DNA of 64,000 bases, taken from positions 868,001-932,000 of the forward strand of contig NZ_QWGB01000005.1 of assembly GCF_003576345.1 (NCBI RefSeq), given 5' to 3'. Shown piece by piece: positions 34,216 through 42,501 of the stretch (positions are counted from its first letter, which is position 1; every line of letters begins with the position of its first letter). The notes below the pieces were generated by a model. The model saw nothing but the letters and a program-made list of their open reading frames with translations, was not told the DNA's origin and ran no database searches. This DNA is from Henriciella barbarensis. Its GTDB lineage: Bacteria > Pseudomonadota > Alphaproteobacteria > Caulobacterales > Hyphomonadaceae. Position numbers and translations under genes: made by a program.

Positions 34216-34759
34216 ACAGCTCGAAGCTGAAGAAGTGGCACGCGTCACTTCAGGCAAGGAAATCCCGGATTTTTCTCCTGGCGATACCCTGTCTGTGAAT
34301 GTGCGCATTCGCGAAGGCGACCGTGAACGCGTCCAGCGTTTCGAAGGCGTCTGCATCGCCCGCGCCGGCAAAGGCGTGAATGAGAACTTCACGGTCCGCA
34401 AGATTTCCTTCGGTGAAGGTGTCGAGCGCGTTTTCCCGGTCGTCTCGCCGATGATCGAGAGCATCGAAGTGAAGCGCAAGGGCCGCGTTCGCCGTGCGAA
34501 ACTCTATTATCTGCGCAATCTGCGCGGTAAGTCGGCCCGTATCGCAGAGCGCACCACTGGCCACGGCGTGGAGACCACCGAGGTCACCGTGTCCAAGACC
34601 GAGCGCAAGCGTCAGCGCGTCGAGCAGAAAGCTGCCCGCCGTGAGCAGGCTGCCAAGGATCGCGCAGAGGCGGAAGAAGCCAAGCGCAAAGCCGCCGAGG
34701 CAGAAGCTGCAGCCGCAGAAAACGATGCGGCAGAGGGTGAAAACACCTCCGACCAGTAG
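34202..34759 (+). CDS. rplS: Large ribosomal subunit protein bL19
   Basis: Ribosomal protein at the 30S/50S interface. The L19 domain covers residues 1-120 ([74 protein letters not shown]). A C-terminal extension of roughly 60 residues, all charged ([20 protein letters not shown]), makes 185 aa; such acidic/Lys-rich tails are common in alphaproteobacterial L19 but not in E. coli (115 aa). It overlaps trmD by 14 nt. A strong terminator follows. Confidence 0.96.
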   Translation: MNMIEQLEAEEVARVTSGKEIPDFSPGDTLSVNVRIREGDRERVQRFEGVCIARAGKGVNENFTVRKISFGEGVERVFPVVSPMIESIEVKRKGRVRRAKLYYLRNLRGKSARIAERTTGHGVETTEVTVSKTERKRQRVEQKAARREQAAKDRAEAEEAKRKAAEAEAAAAENDAAEGENTSDQ

Positions 34760-34785
34760 AATTTCCTAATATTTGGTAATTTTTT

Positions 34786-34814
34786 AACCCCGCAACGGAA
34801 GTTGCGGGGTTTTT
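34786..34814 (+). terminator. Terminator after rplS
   Basis: AACCCCGCAAC (34786-34796) and GTTGCGGGGTT (34801-34811) form an 11-bp perfect stem with GGAA loop, followed by TTT. It lies 27 bp after the rplS stop. Confidence 0.92.
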
Positions 34815-35099
34815 GTGTTCTGGCGGCAACACTTTTGGCTTATACCCCCATAACACTACGGCATATGGCTTGCAGAGTAGGTGACAAGCGGGCCGCGAAA
34901 GCCAAGTTTTCCCCATCTGGGACAGTGTTTTTCAAGGTCTTGCTCGCGTGCGAAGGGAATCTAGTTGGTTTCAAGATTACCGTTTCGTATACGAAATGAG
35001 CGACGTCAGTATTTATGGCGTATCAACAACGGTCCCGAGGGCTTCGGGCAACTTAATATCCTTTAGTTGGCCGGTGGGGTCAGAATTGGGGAAGGTCGA
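34815..35099 (+). other. Gene-free leader upstream of the repeat protein
   Basis: About 285 bp, more AT-rich than its surroundings, with no convincing reading frame. It carries the perfect palindrome at 34983-34996 and ends in GGGGAAGG before the repeat-protein start. It is presumably the promoter and 5' leader of that gene; no sigma70 boxes could be assigned with confidence. Confidence 0.5.
34983..34996. promoter_or_regulatory. 14-bp perfect palindrome, possible operator
   Basis: TTTCGTATACGAAA reads the same on both strands. It lies 104 bp upstream of the repeat-protein start in non-coding DNA. Perfect palindromes of this length are often dimeric regulator sites; the regulator is unknown. 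Confidence 0.4.
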
Positions 35100-36500
35100 A
35101 TGAAACTTAGCAAGAAACTTATGGTGGGTGTCGTTGCCTTGGCTGCACTCCCCCTCGCGGCCCACGCCGATGGCGAAGCGGGCACCTGGGAACATGAAGC
35201 AGTTGGAGAGCGTTTTTCTTCAGCTGGTTCCGCAACCGACGAACGCGTCCTTACAGATGCTCAAGTTCGTGAAATCATCCAGCAAAGCGGCACGTCCGGC
35301 GGCGCTGATGTTCGCTACCTTGGTGGTGAACAGCAGGCGATCGACAGCGTCCTGTGCTGTGAGAACGTCGAAGAGCGCGTAACCGAGAACACTGAGTTCG
35401 AGGAAACCACGACTTATTTTGACGCTGTAACCCGCCGCGAAATCGTCCAGCCGGTTGAGCGCACGCTCATCCAGCCGATCGAACGCCGCATCGTTCGTCC
35501 TCGCGTCGAAGAAGTGACTGAAGACACCGTATACGAGGAAGAGTATCTTCCAGTCCGTGTCGAGCAGGACGAAGTCCCTGCCGTTCAGGAGAACGTCACC
35601 ACGGATGTGACGGAAGAATATGTCGAGGAAGCGACCGAGACTTATTACGACGTCGTGACCCGCCGTGAGATCACCCAGCCGATCGAACGTACCACGATCG
35701 TTCCGGTCCAGCGCCGCATCACGCGTCCACGCACCGAGACAATCACCGCTGACACCCGTTACGAAACGGTCCGCGCACCGGTTCGTGTCGAGCAGGACGA
35801 AGTCCCGCAAGTCATCGAGAACGTGGTCCAGGATCTGACCGAGAACACCCGCGAAGAGTACACCGACACCTATGTCGATGCCGTCACCCGCCGCGATGTG
35901 TATCAGCCAGTCGTCCGCACGATGATCCAGCCGGTTGAGCGCCGTATCCTTCGCGGTACGACCGAAACCGTCACCGCTGCGACCCGCTACGAAGAAGAAC
36001 GTCTTCCGGTTCGTGTTGAAACCGAGCAGGCGCCTCAGATCACCGAGCAGATCATTCCGCAGGTTACCGAGCGTACCGTCCTCGAAGTTGAAGACGTCTA
36101 TGTCGATCAGGTTACCCGCAATGTGGTCCAGCCGGTTGTCGTAACGACGATCCAGCCAATCGAGCGCCGCGTGCTTCGTCCGCAGACCGAGACCATCGTC
36201 CGCGACACGATCTATCAGGAAGAGTACCTGCCAGGCCGCGTCGAAGCTGAGCCGATCCCGGAAACCCAGGTGAACTACATCCCGCAGGTCACCGAGGAAT
36301 ATCGCGAAGAGTACACCGAGTCCTACTTCGAAGCGGTCACCCAGCGTAACGTGATCCAGCCGGTCGAGCGTCGTATCGTCCAGCCGATCGAATACCGCCG
36401 CGTCCGCGGCCAGGTTGAGACCGTCGTCGCACCGACCCGTTATGAGACGCAGCGCGCTTCTCTGGTGGTCCTGAACGTCGGCCCAGGTTGCCCTTGCTAG
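35100..36500 (+). CDS. Secreted Val/Pro/Glu/Arg repeat protein with alveolin-like repeats
   Basis: A 466-residue protein with a clear signal peptide (cleavage near LAAHA/DG), so periplasmic or surface-located. From residue 105 to the end it is built of five tandem units of 76, 76, 76, 75 and about 58 residues, each starting with a Y-x-D-x-V-T-R-R-type motif (codons 105, 181, 257, 333, 408). Within each unit octads such as QPVERTLI-QPIERRIV-RPRVEEV recur, alternating Pro, Val/Ile and charged Glu/Arg. This composition resembles alveolin/articulin repeats of eukaryotic membrane skeletons. Its only Cys residues are C86-C87 before the repeats and C464, C466 at the very end. GGGGAAGG precedes the ATG at 35100. 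Function unknown; a structural envelope filament is my inference. Confidence 0.85.
   Translation: MKLSKKLMVGVVALAALPLAAHADGEAGTWEHEAVGERFSSAGSATDERVLTDAQVREIIQQSGTSGGADVRYLGGEQQAIDSVLCCENVEERVTENTEFEETTTYFDAVTRREIVQPVERTLIQPIERRIVRPRVEEVTEDTVYEEEYLPVRVEQDEVPAVQENVTTDVTEEYVEEATETYYDVVTRREITQPIERTTIVPVQRRITRPRTETITADTRYETVRAPVRVEQDEVPQVIENVVQDLTENTREEYTDTYVDAVTRRDVYQPVVRTMIQPVERRILRGTTETVTAATRYEEERLPVRVETEQAPQITEQIIPQVTERTVLEVEDVYVDQVTRNVVQPVVVTTIQPIERRVLRPQTETIVRDTIYQEEYLPGRVEAEPIPETQVNYIPQVTEEYREEYTESYFEAVTQRNVIQPVERRIVQPIEYRRVRGQVETVVAPTRYETQRASLVVLNVGPGCPC
35412..36497 (+). repeat. Coding tandem repeat, five units of about 228 bp
   Basis: Units begin at 35412, 35640, 35868, 36096 and 36321 (spacing 228, 228, 228, 225 bp); the fifth is cut short by the stop. 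Protein similarity between units is strong but DNA identity is only moderate, so the duplication is old and not a recent slippage product. Confidence 0.85.
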
Positions 36501-36526
36501 GACAAGCCTGAACCAGAATGACCCGG

Positions 36527-36560
36527 AAAGGGCCAGCTCGATGAGCTGGCCCTTTTCTTT
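36527..36560 (+). terminator. Terminator after the repeat-protein gene
   Basis: A 13-bp perfect stem (AAAGGGCCAGCTC at 36527-36539, GAGCTGGCCCTTT at 36543-36555) with a 3-nt loop, followed by TCTTTT. It lies 27 bp after the stop and isolates the gene from leuC. Confidence 0.92.
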
Positions 36561-36652
36561 TGCCTGACATTGCCATCACCGGACGTGGCGGACGGTCTTG
36601 TCATCCCCTGTCCCACATGGTCTTTTGCACCGCAGCAGGAGGCCGCTCTGAC

Positions 36653-38050
36653 ATGCCGGGCAAGACACTTTACGACAAGATCTGGGACGCCCACCTCGTG
36701 GACACGGACGCCGCAAGTGGCGACGCCCTCATCTATATCGACCTTCACCTCATTCATGAGGTGACTACGCCGCAGGCTTTCTCTGGCCTCAAGGCGAATG
36801 GGCGCAAGGTACGCCGGCCTGAACTCACCCTCGCAGTCGCCGATCACAATACGCCGACCGAGAACCAGGCCGCCGGGCTTGAAGGCGTTCGCGATGAAGC
36901 AGCCCGCAATCAGCTCTCGGCGCTCTCGCGCAACGTGGCCGAATACGGCATCGAATTCTTCCCGATGGGCGATGTCCGCAATGGCATTGTTCATGTGGTT
37001 GGCCCCGAACAGGGCCGGACCCAACCCGGCATGACCATTGTCTGCGGTGACAGCCACACCTCCACGCATGGTGCTTTCGGCGCGCTGGCGCACGGCATCG
37101 GGACGTCTGAAGTCGAGCATGTTCTCGCGACCCAGACGCTGCGCACCCAGAAGTCTCGCAACATGGCGATCGAAGTCAGCGGGACGTTACGCGATGGTGT
37201 GACCGCCAAGGACCTCGCCCTCCATCTCATATCCGTTATCGGGACTGCAGGCGGAACCGGCCACGTCATGGAATATCGCGGCGAAGCTATCCGCGCGCTT
37301 TCCATGGAAGGGCGCATGACGCTCTGCAATCTCGCAATTGAAGGCGGCGCCCGTGCCGGTCTTGTCGCGCCGGATGAGACGACATTCGAATATATGAAAG
37401 GCCGACCGGCAGCCCCAAAGGCAGGCGCCTGGGATGTAGCTAAGTCCTATTGGGAGATGCTGTATTCGGATGACGACGCGCATTGGGATCGCATTGTCGA
37501 GATCCGCGGCGAAGACGTTGAACCGACTGTAACCTGGGGCACCAGCCCGGAGCAGGCCATACCCCTGTCAGGAAGCATGCCGGACCCCGAAACCATTGCA
37601 GATCCCGTCCGCAAAGCCGCGATCGAACGCGCACTCCATTATATGGACCTTGCCCCGGGCGCGCCGATCGCAGGCACGCCGATACAGCGCGTCTTTATCG
37701 GCTCTTGCACCAATTCGCGTATCGAAGATCTGCGGGAAGCCGCGCGTATTGCGTCCGGGTCAAAGGTCGCCGACGGCGTGCGCGCCATGGTCGTTCCAGG
37801 CTCTGGTCTGGTGCGCGCCCAGGCGGAAGCAGAAGGTCTCGACCGCGTCTTCCTCGACGCTGGCTTTGAATGGCGTGAGCCCGGCTGTTCCATGTGTCTT
37901 GGCATGAACCCGGACATCCTCGCCCCGGGAGAGCGCTGCGCCTCAACCTCGAACCGGAATTTCGAAGGCCGCCAAGGCCGCGGCGGTCGCACTCATCTCA
38001 TGAGCCCGGCCCTCGCCGCCCGCGCTGCGATTACCGGCGTGATCGGTTAG
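36653..38050 (+). CDS. leuC: 3-isopropylmalate dehydratase large subunit
   Basis: Aconitase-family Fe-S enzyme that with LeuD isomerises 2- to 3-isopropylmalate in leucine synthesis. The 465-aa protein starts [17 protein letters not shown] and has the cluster Cys ligands in [15 protein letters not shown] and [33 protein letters not shown] is also characteristic. AGGAGG 10 nt before 36653 fixes the start; a longer frame from 36560 is upstream sequence. leuD and leuB follow after two unrelated genes. Confidence 0.97.
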   Translation: MPGKTLYDKIWDAHLVDTDAASGDALIYIDLHLIHEVTTPQAFSGLKANGRKVRRPELTLAVADHNTPTENQAAGLEGVRDEAARNQLSALSRNVAEYGIEFFPMGDVRNGIVHVVGPEQGRTQPGMTIVCGDSHTSTHGAFGALAHGIGTSEVEHVLATQTLRTQKSRNMAIEVSGTLRDGVTAKDLALHLISVIGTAGGTGHVMEYRGEAIRALSMEGRMTLCNLAIEGGARAGLVAPDETTFEYMKGRPAAPKAGAWDVAKSYWEMLYSDDDAHWDRIVEIRGEDVEPTVTWGTSPEQAIPLSGSMPDPETIADPVRKAAIERALHYMDLAPGAPIAGTPIQRVFIGSCTNSRIEDLREAARIASGSKVADGVRAMVVPGSGLVRAQAEAEGLDRVFLDAGFEWREPGCSMCLGMNPDILAPGERCASTSNRNFEGRQGRGGRTHLMSPALAARAAITGVIG

Positions 38051-38151
38051 AAACATTCGGCGTCGAAACGCTTTTTCTTGCGCTTGCCGCAGCGTCCACC
38101 TAATCCTCTTGGTTAATAGAGTACTAATAAGCTTAACACTTGGAGGAACTA

Positions 38152-38472
38152 ATGAAACGTACTGCACTCGCCCTTGCGGCCATCTCGATCTGCGCCGCGC
38201 CTGCCTTCGCCGCTTCAATCACGGTCAAATTCGACAGCGACAGCGGGAATGATCAGGAAGCCGTTTTCCATGATGACGGCACGCTTACCTCCGCTTCTGG
38301 CGATGGGACCTATACCTATGACGAAGACGCCTCGAAGATGTGTATCGAAAGCGACGCCTATAATGGTTGCATGACCTTCGCGGAGCCAGGCGATGAAGTC
38401 GGCCATTCGACGGCCTATACCGGCGACAATGGCGCAAGCGGCACCGCAACCATCATTGCGGCCGAAGAATAG
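38152..38472 (+). CDS. Small secreted protein of unknown function
   Basis: A 106-residue exported protein, signal peptide MKRTALALAAISICAAPAFA then a mature part of about 86 residues. The mature part is acidic, rich in Asp/Gly/Thr/Ser, and reads as a small beta-sandwich (TVKFDSDSGNDQEAVFHDDG, GDGTYTYDED). Two Cys (SKMCIESDAYNGCMTF) could form a disulfide. TGGAGGAA sits 3 nt before the ATG at 38152, stronger than the alternative at 38140. It interrupts the leucine cluster and resembles nothing I can name. Confidence 0.75.
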   Translation: MKRTALALAAISICAAPAFAASITVKFDSDSGNDQEAVFHDDGTLTSASGDGTYTYDEDASKMCIESDAYNGCMTFAEPGDEVGHSTAYTGDNGASGTATIIAAEE

Positions 38473-38482
38473 GCAAACCGAA

Positions 38483-39337
38483 GTGACTGGTGCCGGCCCG
38501 CTGACCGCAATCGACCATCTGGTCCTGCTTTGCGGTGATATCGAGGCCGGTACCGACGCCTATTCCAAGCTTCTGGGCCGTGCGCCCAACTGGCGCGCAG
38601 CCTCAGGGGGCGCTGCCACGTCCCTCTTTCGCGTGGAAAACACCGCGATTGAGCTTATGGCACCCGACGGCGACACCGACGCGGCGCCAAGAATTCGCGA
38701 GCTTGTCGATCGCGGCGCAGCGCTTACAAGCCTGGCCTTTCGAACCAAGGATATCGCACAGACCCACCGGCTGTTCAGCCGCCGGGGCCTCCATCCGGAC
38801 GCTATTCAGCCCGGGAAAAGCACACATCTGGAAACCGGCGAGCCTCGCAGCTGGAAGCGCTTTCGGTGCAGCGATGACGCCATGGCGGGCATCAAGACCT
38901 TTATTATCGAACCGGATGCTAAAGATGCGGTCTCAGACGTAGACCAAGCATGTGTCCACGCGCTCGACCATGTCGTCATCAATACACCCAATCCCGACCG
39001 CGCTGCCGCCACTTATGGCGCGCGCCTCGGTCTGGATCTGCGCCTCGACCGCACAGCAGAACAATGGAAGACGCGCTTTCTCTTTTTCAAGACAGGCGGG
39101 CTCACACTGGAGATCATCAACCGGCTTGATCAGGAAGCCGATCCTGTCGCCGATGACCAGATCTGGGGGCTGACCTGGGCGGTCCGCGACATCCAGGCCG
39201 CGCATGACCGTCTCGCCAAAGCGGGCATCGAAACCTCGAACATCCGCAACGGCCGCAAACCCGGAACGCAAGTCTTCACGGTAAAGGGCAAGACTCTGGG
39301 CGTCCCCACCTTGTTCATTGCCCACTCCCGGGATTAG
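38483..39337 (+). CDS. VOC-superfamily protein (glyoxalase-like)
   Basis: A 284-residue protein of two vicinal-oxygen-chelate halves: AIDHLVLLCGDIEAGTDAY at about 10 and HALDHVVINTPNPDRAAATY at about 150, with later metal-ligand-type residues TLEIINRLDQEAD and WGLTWAVRDI. This pattern fits Glyoxalase_3-type and dioxygenase-like VOC proteins; the substrate is unknown. The likely start is a GTG at 38483, just after the stop of the small secreted protein; a frame from 38393 exists but overlaps that gene. leuD starts 10 bp after its stop. Confidence 0.78.
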   Translation: MTGAGPLTAIDHLVLLCGDIEAGTDAYSKLLGRAPNWRAASGGAATSLFRVENTAIELMAPDGDTDAAPRIRELVDRGAALTSLAFRTKDIAQTHRLFSRRGLHPDAIQPGKSTHLETGEPRSWKRFRCSDDAMAGIKTFIIEPDAKDAVSDVDQACVHALDHVVINTPNPDRAAATYGARLGLDLRLDRTAEQWKTRFLFFKTGGLTLEIINRLDQEADPVADDQIWGLTWAVRDIQAAHDRLAKAGIETSNIRNGRKPGTQVFTVKGKTLGVPTLFIAHSRD

Positions 39338-39346
39338 AACAGGGCC

Positions 39347-39979
39347 ATGCAAGCTTTCACCACGCTCCTCTCGACCGCCGCTGCCCTGACTGACAAGGGC
39401 CGGCTGATGGCCAATGTCGACACCGACATGATCATCCCCAAACAGTTCCTGAAAACGACGGAACGCGAGGGTCTATCGACAGGTCTGTTTTACGAACTCA
39501 AGACCAAGGCGGATGGCAGCCCAGATCCTGACTTTGTGCTGAACCAGCCAGCCCACGCAAATGCCGGTATCCTGATCGCAGGCGACAATTTCGGATGCGG
39601 TTCCTCGCGCGAGCATGCGCCGTGGGCGCTTCTGGATCAGGGCATCACCTGCGTGATCGCCCCCTCCTTTGCGGACATCTTCCATAATAACTGCTTCAAG
39701 AATGGCATTCTGCCCATCGCCCTGCCAATTGAGGTCTGCGAAGCCATGGCGGAGCAGACCGGCGGGCCTAATCATCGCTTTACGGTCGATCTTGCGCAGC
39801 AGATCATTACCACGCCAGAAGGTGCGGAAATCCGCTTCAATATTGACCCCGGTCGCAAGCAGAGTCTGCTGGAAGGACTTGATGATATCGGCCAGACGCT
39901 ACAGGCCGCTCCTTCCATTGATGCTTTTGAGGCCCGACGGTCGCATGAGACGCCTTGGCTTCCCCGTTCAAACGCATAA
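39347..39979 (+). CDS. leuD: 3-isopropylmalate dehydratase small subunit
   Basis: Partner of LeuC; 210 aa. [17 protein letters not shown] and [17 protein letters not shown] are the small-subunit signatures, the latter carrying substrate-binding residues. The C-terminal helix [17 protein letters not shown] closes the swivelling domain. Start at MQAFTTL is normal for the family. Follows the VOC gene closely and precedes leuB by 55 bp. Confidence 0.96.
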   Translation: MQAFTTLLSTAAALTDKGRLMANVDTDMIIPKQFLKTTEREGLSTGLFYELKTKADGSPDPDFVLNQPAHANAGILIAGDNFGCGSSREHAPWALLDQGITCVIAPSFADIFHNNCFKNGILPIALPIEVCEAMAEQTGGPNHRFTVDLAQQIITTPEGAEIRFNIDPGRKQSLLEGLDDIGQTLQAAPSIDAFEARRSHETPWLPRSNA

Positions 39980-40033
39980 GCTTTCCCTGAAATCTACTAG
40001 TTCGGCTGCTTGTTTGGCCTGCGGAGACGATCC

Positions 40034-41089
40034 ATGAAACAGACCCTGCTCCTGCTGCCTGGCGACGGTATTGGTCCTGAAGTGACGGCCGAAGCGCAGC
40101 GAATCTGCCAGCTCGTCGCGCCCGACGTTGCGATTGAAGAAAACCTGGTCGGCGGCATTTCGATCAATACACACGGCGTACCGCTTACGGATGCCGCCCT
40201 TGACCGTGCCAGGTCGGTCGACGCCATCCTCCTGGGTGCTGTCGGCGGACCCAAATGGGCAGATGTCGCACGAGACAAGCGTCCGGAAGCGGGGCTCCTC
40301 GGCCTGCGCAAAGGCCTCGACGTCTTTGCAAACCTGCGGCCCGCCTACTGTTTCGGCGCGCTTGTCGATGCCTCGAGTCTTAAACGTGACCGGGTCGAAG
40401 GTCTCGATATCATGATCGTGCGTGAACTGACGTCCGGCGTCTATTTCGGTGAGCCGCGCGGCGTCGAGACGGATGCGAACGGCGTGCGCCGCGGCTTTGA
40501 TATGTCAGTTTATACCGCGCCCGAAGTCGAACGCGTCACCCGTGTCGCGCTGGAGATTGCGCGCGGGCGGGAAGGCCGCGTCTGTTCGGTCGACAAGGCG
40601 AATGTGATGGAAAGCGGCCAGTTCTGGCGCGAGGAAGTCACCACAGTCCACAAAACGCATGGAGACGGCGTAGAGCTCTCCCATATGCTGGCAGATGCCT
40701 GCGCCATGGAGCTGGTTCGCGAACCAAAACAGTTCGACGTCATCCTGGCTGACAACCTTTTTGGCGATCTTCTGTCCGATGCGGCGGCCATGCTGACAGG
40801 CTCAATCGGCATGCTGCCATCGGCCAGCCTCGGTACGGAAGGCACACCAGGCCTGTTTGAGCCTGTCCATGGCTCAGCTCCGGATATTGCGGGGCAAGGG
40901 ATCGCCAATCCGTGCGCGGCGATCCTTTCGCTTGAGATGGCGCTCCGCTGGTCACTCGCCCGTCCGGATGCCGCCGACCGCATCATGGCAGCTGTCGGAC
41001 GCGCACTTGAGGCCGGTGCCCGCACCCGCGACCTTGGCGGCGATCTCTCCACGACCGGCATGACCGACGCGATTATCGATTGTCTTTAG
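40034..41089 (+). CDS. leuB: 3-isopropylmalate dehydrogenase
   Basis: NAD-dependent oxidative decarboxylase of leucine synthesis, 351 aa. Visible motifs: [30 protein letters not shown] (substrate Arg/Tyr region), [13 protein letters not shown] (catalytic Lys/Asn), [19 protein letters not shown] (metal Asp residues) and [14 protein letters not shown] (NAD selectivity). Start at [10 protein letters not shown] has GGAG upstream; a frame from 40010 is a weaker choice. Last gene of the leucine cluster. Confidence 0.97.
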   Translation: MKQTLLLLPGDGIGPEVTAEAQRICQLVAPDVAIEENLVGGISINTHGVPLTDAALDRARSVDAILLGAVGGPKWADVARDKRPEAGLLGLRKGLDVFANLRPAYCFGALVDASSLKRDRVEGLDIMIVRELTSGVYFGEPRGVETDANGVRRGFDMSVYTAPEVERVTRVALEIARGREGRVCSVDKANVMESGQFWREEVTTVHKTHGDGVELSHMLADACAMELVREPKQFDVILADNLFGDLLSDAAAMLTGSIGMLPSASLGTEGTPGLFEPVHGSAPDIAGQGIANPCAAILSLEMALRWSLARPDAADRIMAAVGRALEAGARTRDLGGDLSTTGMTDAIIDCL

Positions 41090-41384
41090 GATAGGTCCGG
41101 TTCTTCAGTCAGCCGCAGATCCACCGCGGCCTTGCTCTCACACACCATCTCGGCGGCGGCCGGCCCGCCGATCAGGTCTTCGGTCGCGGTGTTTCACTTC
41201 TCATCGCAGAGTGATTGCAGCTGCCACCCTGAATCCGGCCCAGTCGTGCATTACATGCTTTCCAAATCAAGGCTGGCGGGACGCTCTTTCCATCGAAATG
41301 CTGTGATCCGTCCAGCGGCTAATCATCTGATTGGACGAAAGTCCGCTTGGCTTTAAATGGGCGGGCATCGCGAAAGGAAAAATT
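41090..41384 (+). other. Non-coding leader before asd
   Basis: About 295 bp between leuB and asd. It contains a GC-rich hairpin at 41150-41171 (TCGGCGG/CCGCCGA around CGGCCGGC) and no convincing gene. No lysine-riboswitch core was recognised. Probably the promoter and 5' leader of asd. Confidence 0.45.
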
Positions 41385-42404
41385 ATGGCTATCAAAGTCG
41401 CAATCGTTGGCGCCACCGGTAATGTGGGCCGCGAACTTCTCAACATTATGGAAGAGCGCGATTTCCCCGCTGCTGAAGTTCATGCGCTTGCCTCGCGCCG
41501 CTCAAAGGGCCGCGAAGTCAGCTATGGCGACAAGACCCTCAAATGCGAAGTGCTGGACGATTTCGATTTCTCAAAGGTCGACGTGGTCCTCATGTCGGCT
41601 GGCGGCACGCTGTCTAAAGAGTGGGCCGAGAAGATCGGCAAGCAGGGCGCGATCGTCATCGACAACTCGTCCGCCTGGCGTATGGACCCGGATGTCCCGC
41701 TCGTCGTCCCCGAAGTGAACGGCGAAGACGTGCTTGGCTATGACAAGAAGATGATCATCGCCAATCCGAACTGCTCCACGGCGCAGCTCGTCATGGCACT
41801 GAAACCGCTGCACGATGCGGCAAAGATCAAGCGCGTTGTCGTCTCGACCTACCAGTCAGTGTCCGGCTCGGGCAAGTCCGGCATGGATGAACTCTGGAAC
41901 CAGACCAAGGGTATCTTCGTGAACGATGCGCCGGAGCCTGAAGAGTATCCGCGCCAGATCGCCTTTAACGTAATCCCGATGATCGGGTCTTTCCGCGAAG
42001 ACGGCTTCACCGACGAAGAAGCCAAGATGTGGAACGAGACCCACAAGATGATCGATCCGGACATCAAGGTCACAGTGACCTGTGTGCGCGTGCCGGTATT
42101 TGTCGGTCACTCCGAAAGCGTGAACATTGAGTTCGAGGAAGCGATTACGCCTGAACAGGCGCGTGAGGCGCTCCGCAATTTCGATGGCGTGCAGGTCATC
42201 GATAACCCGGAAGAAGACCAGTATATCACACCGGTTGAGAGCAAGGGCGAGTGGGACACGTTCGTCTCGCGTATCCGCGTCGACAATACGGTGGAACACG
42301 GCCTGTCGCTCTGGGTGGTGGCCGATAACCTCCGCAAGGGCGCAGCGCTCAACACCGTCCAGATCGCTGAAGAGCTGATCAAGCGCGGCGTCCTGAGCGC
42401 CTAG
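41385..42404 (+). CDS. asd: Aspartate-semialdehyde dehydrogenase
   Basis: Reduces aspartyl phosphate to the semialdehyde, the branch point to lysine/DAP, threonine and methionine; 339 aa. The NADP fold is AIVGATGNVGRELLNIM, the catalytic Cys is in IIANPNCSTAQLV, and YQSVSGSGKSGMDEL plus VGHSESVNIEFEEA (active-site His) are standard. AAAGGAAA lies just before the ATG at 41385. dapF and lysA of the same pathway are in this window but not adjacent. Confidence 0.97.
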   Translation: MAIKVAIVGATGNVGRELLNIMEERDFPAAEVHALASRRSKGREVSYGDKTLKCEVLDDFDFSKVDVVLMSAGGTLSKEWAEKIGKQGAIVIDNSSAWRMDPDVPLVVPEVNGEDVLGYDKKMIIANPNCSTAQLVMALKPLHDAAKIKRVVVSTYQSVSGSGKSGMDELWNQTKGIFVNDAPEPEEYPRQIAFNVIPMIGSFREDGFTDEEAKMWNETHKMIDPDIKVTVTCVRVPVFVGHSESVNIEFEEAITPEQAREALRNFDGVQVIDNPEEDQYITPVESKGEWDTFVSRIRVDNTVEHGLSLWVVADNLRKGAALNTVQIAEELIKRGVLSA

Positions 42405-42451
42405 AACGCGGGCGAGCGGCTGCGGCATTTACCGCAAGTAGCTTGCCTTGG

Positions 42452-42501
42452 CCCCGGCTTTGTCCGATCTTTCAGCGATCTGACAAAGCTGGGGTTTTTT
42501 A
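42452..42501 (+). terminator. Hairpin with T-run directly before the M28 peptidase start
   Basis: CCCCGGCTTTGTC (42452-42464) pairs with GACAAAGCTGGGG (42482-42494) at 13 positions, one being a G-T wobble, over a 17-nt loop. TTTTTT follows at 42495-42500 and the M28 start codon comes 2 nt later. It reads as the asd terminator, but its place means it also covers the ribosome-binding zone of the next gene. Confidence 0.82.

Noticed and set aside
34802-34999. A 65-codon frame in the leader of the repeat protein
   Set aside because: It begins within the rplS terminator, lacks a ribosome site and its sequence resembles no protein.
35412-36497. Tandem repeats as a possible CRISPR-like or satellite array
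   Set aside because: The repeat period is a multiple of three, the frame is open throughout and unit DNA is diverged with protein conservation, so it is coding.
41090-41192. Short minus-strand frame after leuB that reads like a protein C terminus
   Set aside because: Only about 34 codons between stops and no usable start; could be a gene remnant but cannot be supported.
41090-41384. Riboswitch upstream of asd
   Set aside because: Length and position would suit one, but no lysine or other riboswitch core could be recognised; only a short GC hairpin is evident.
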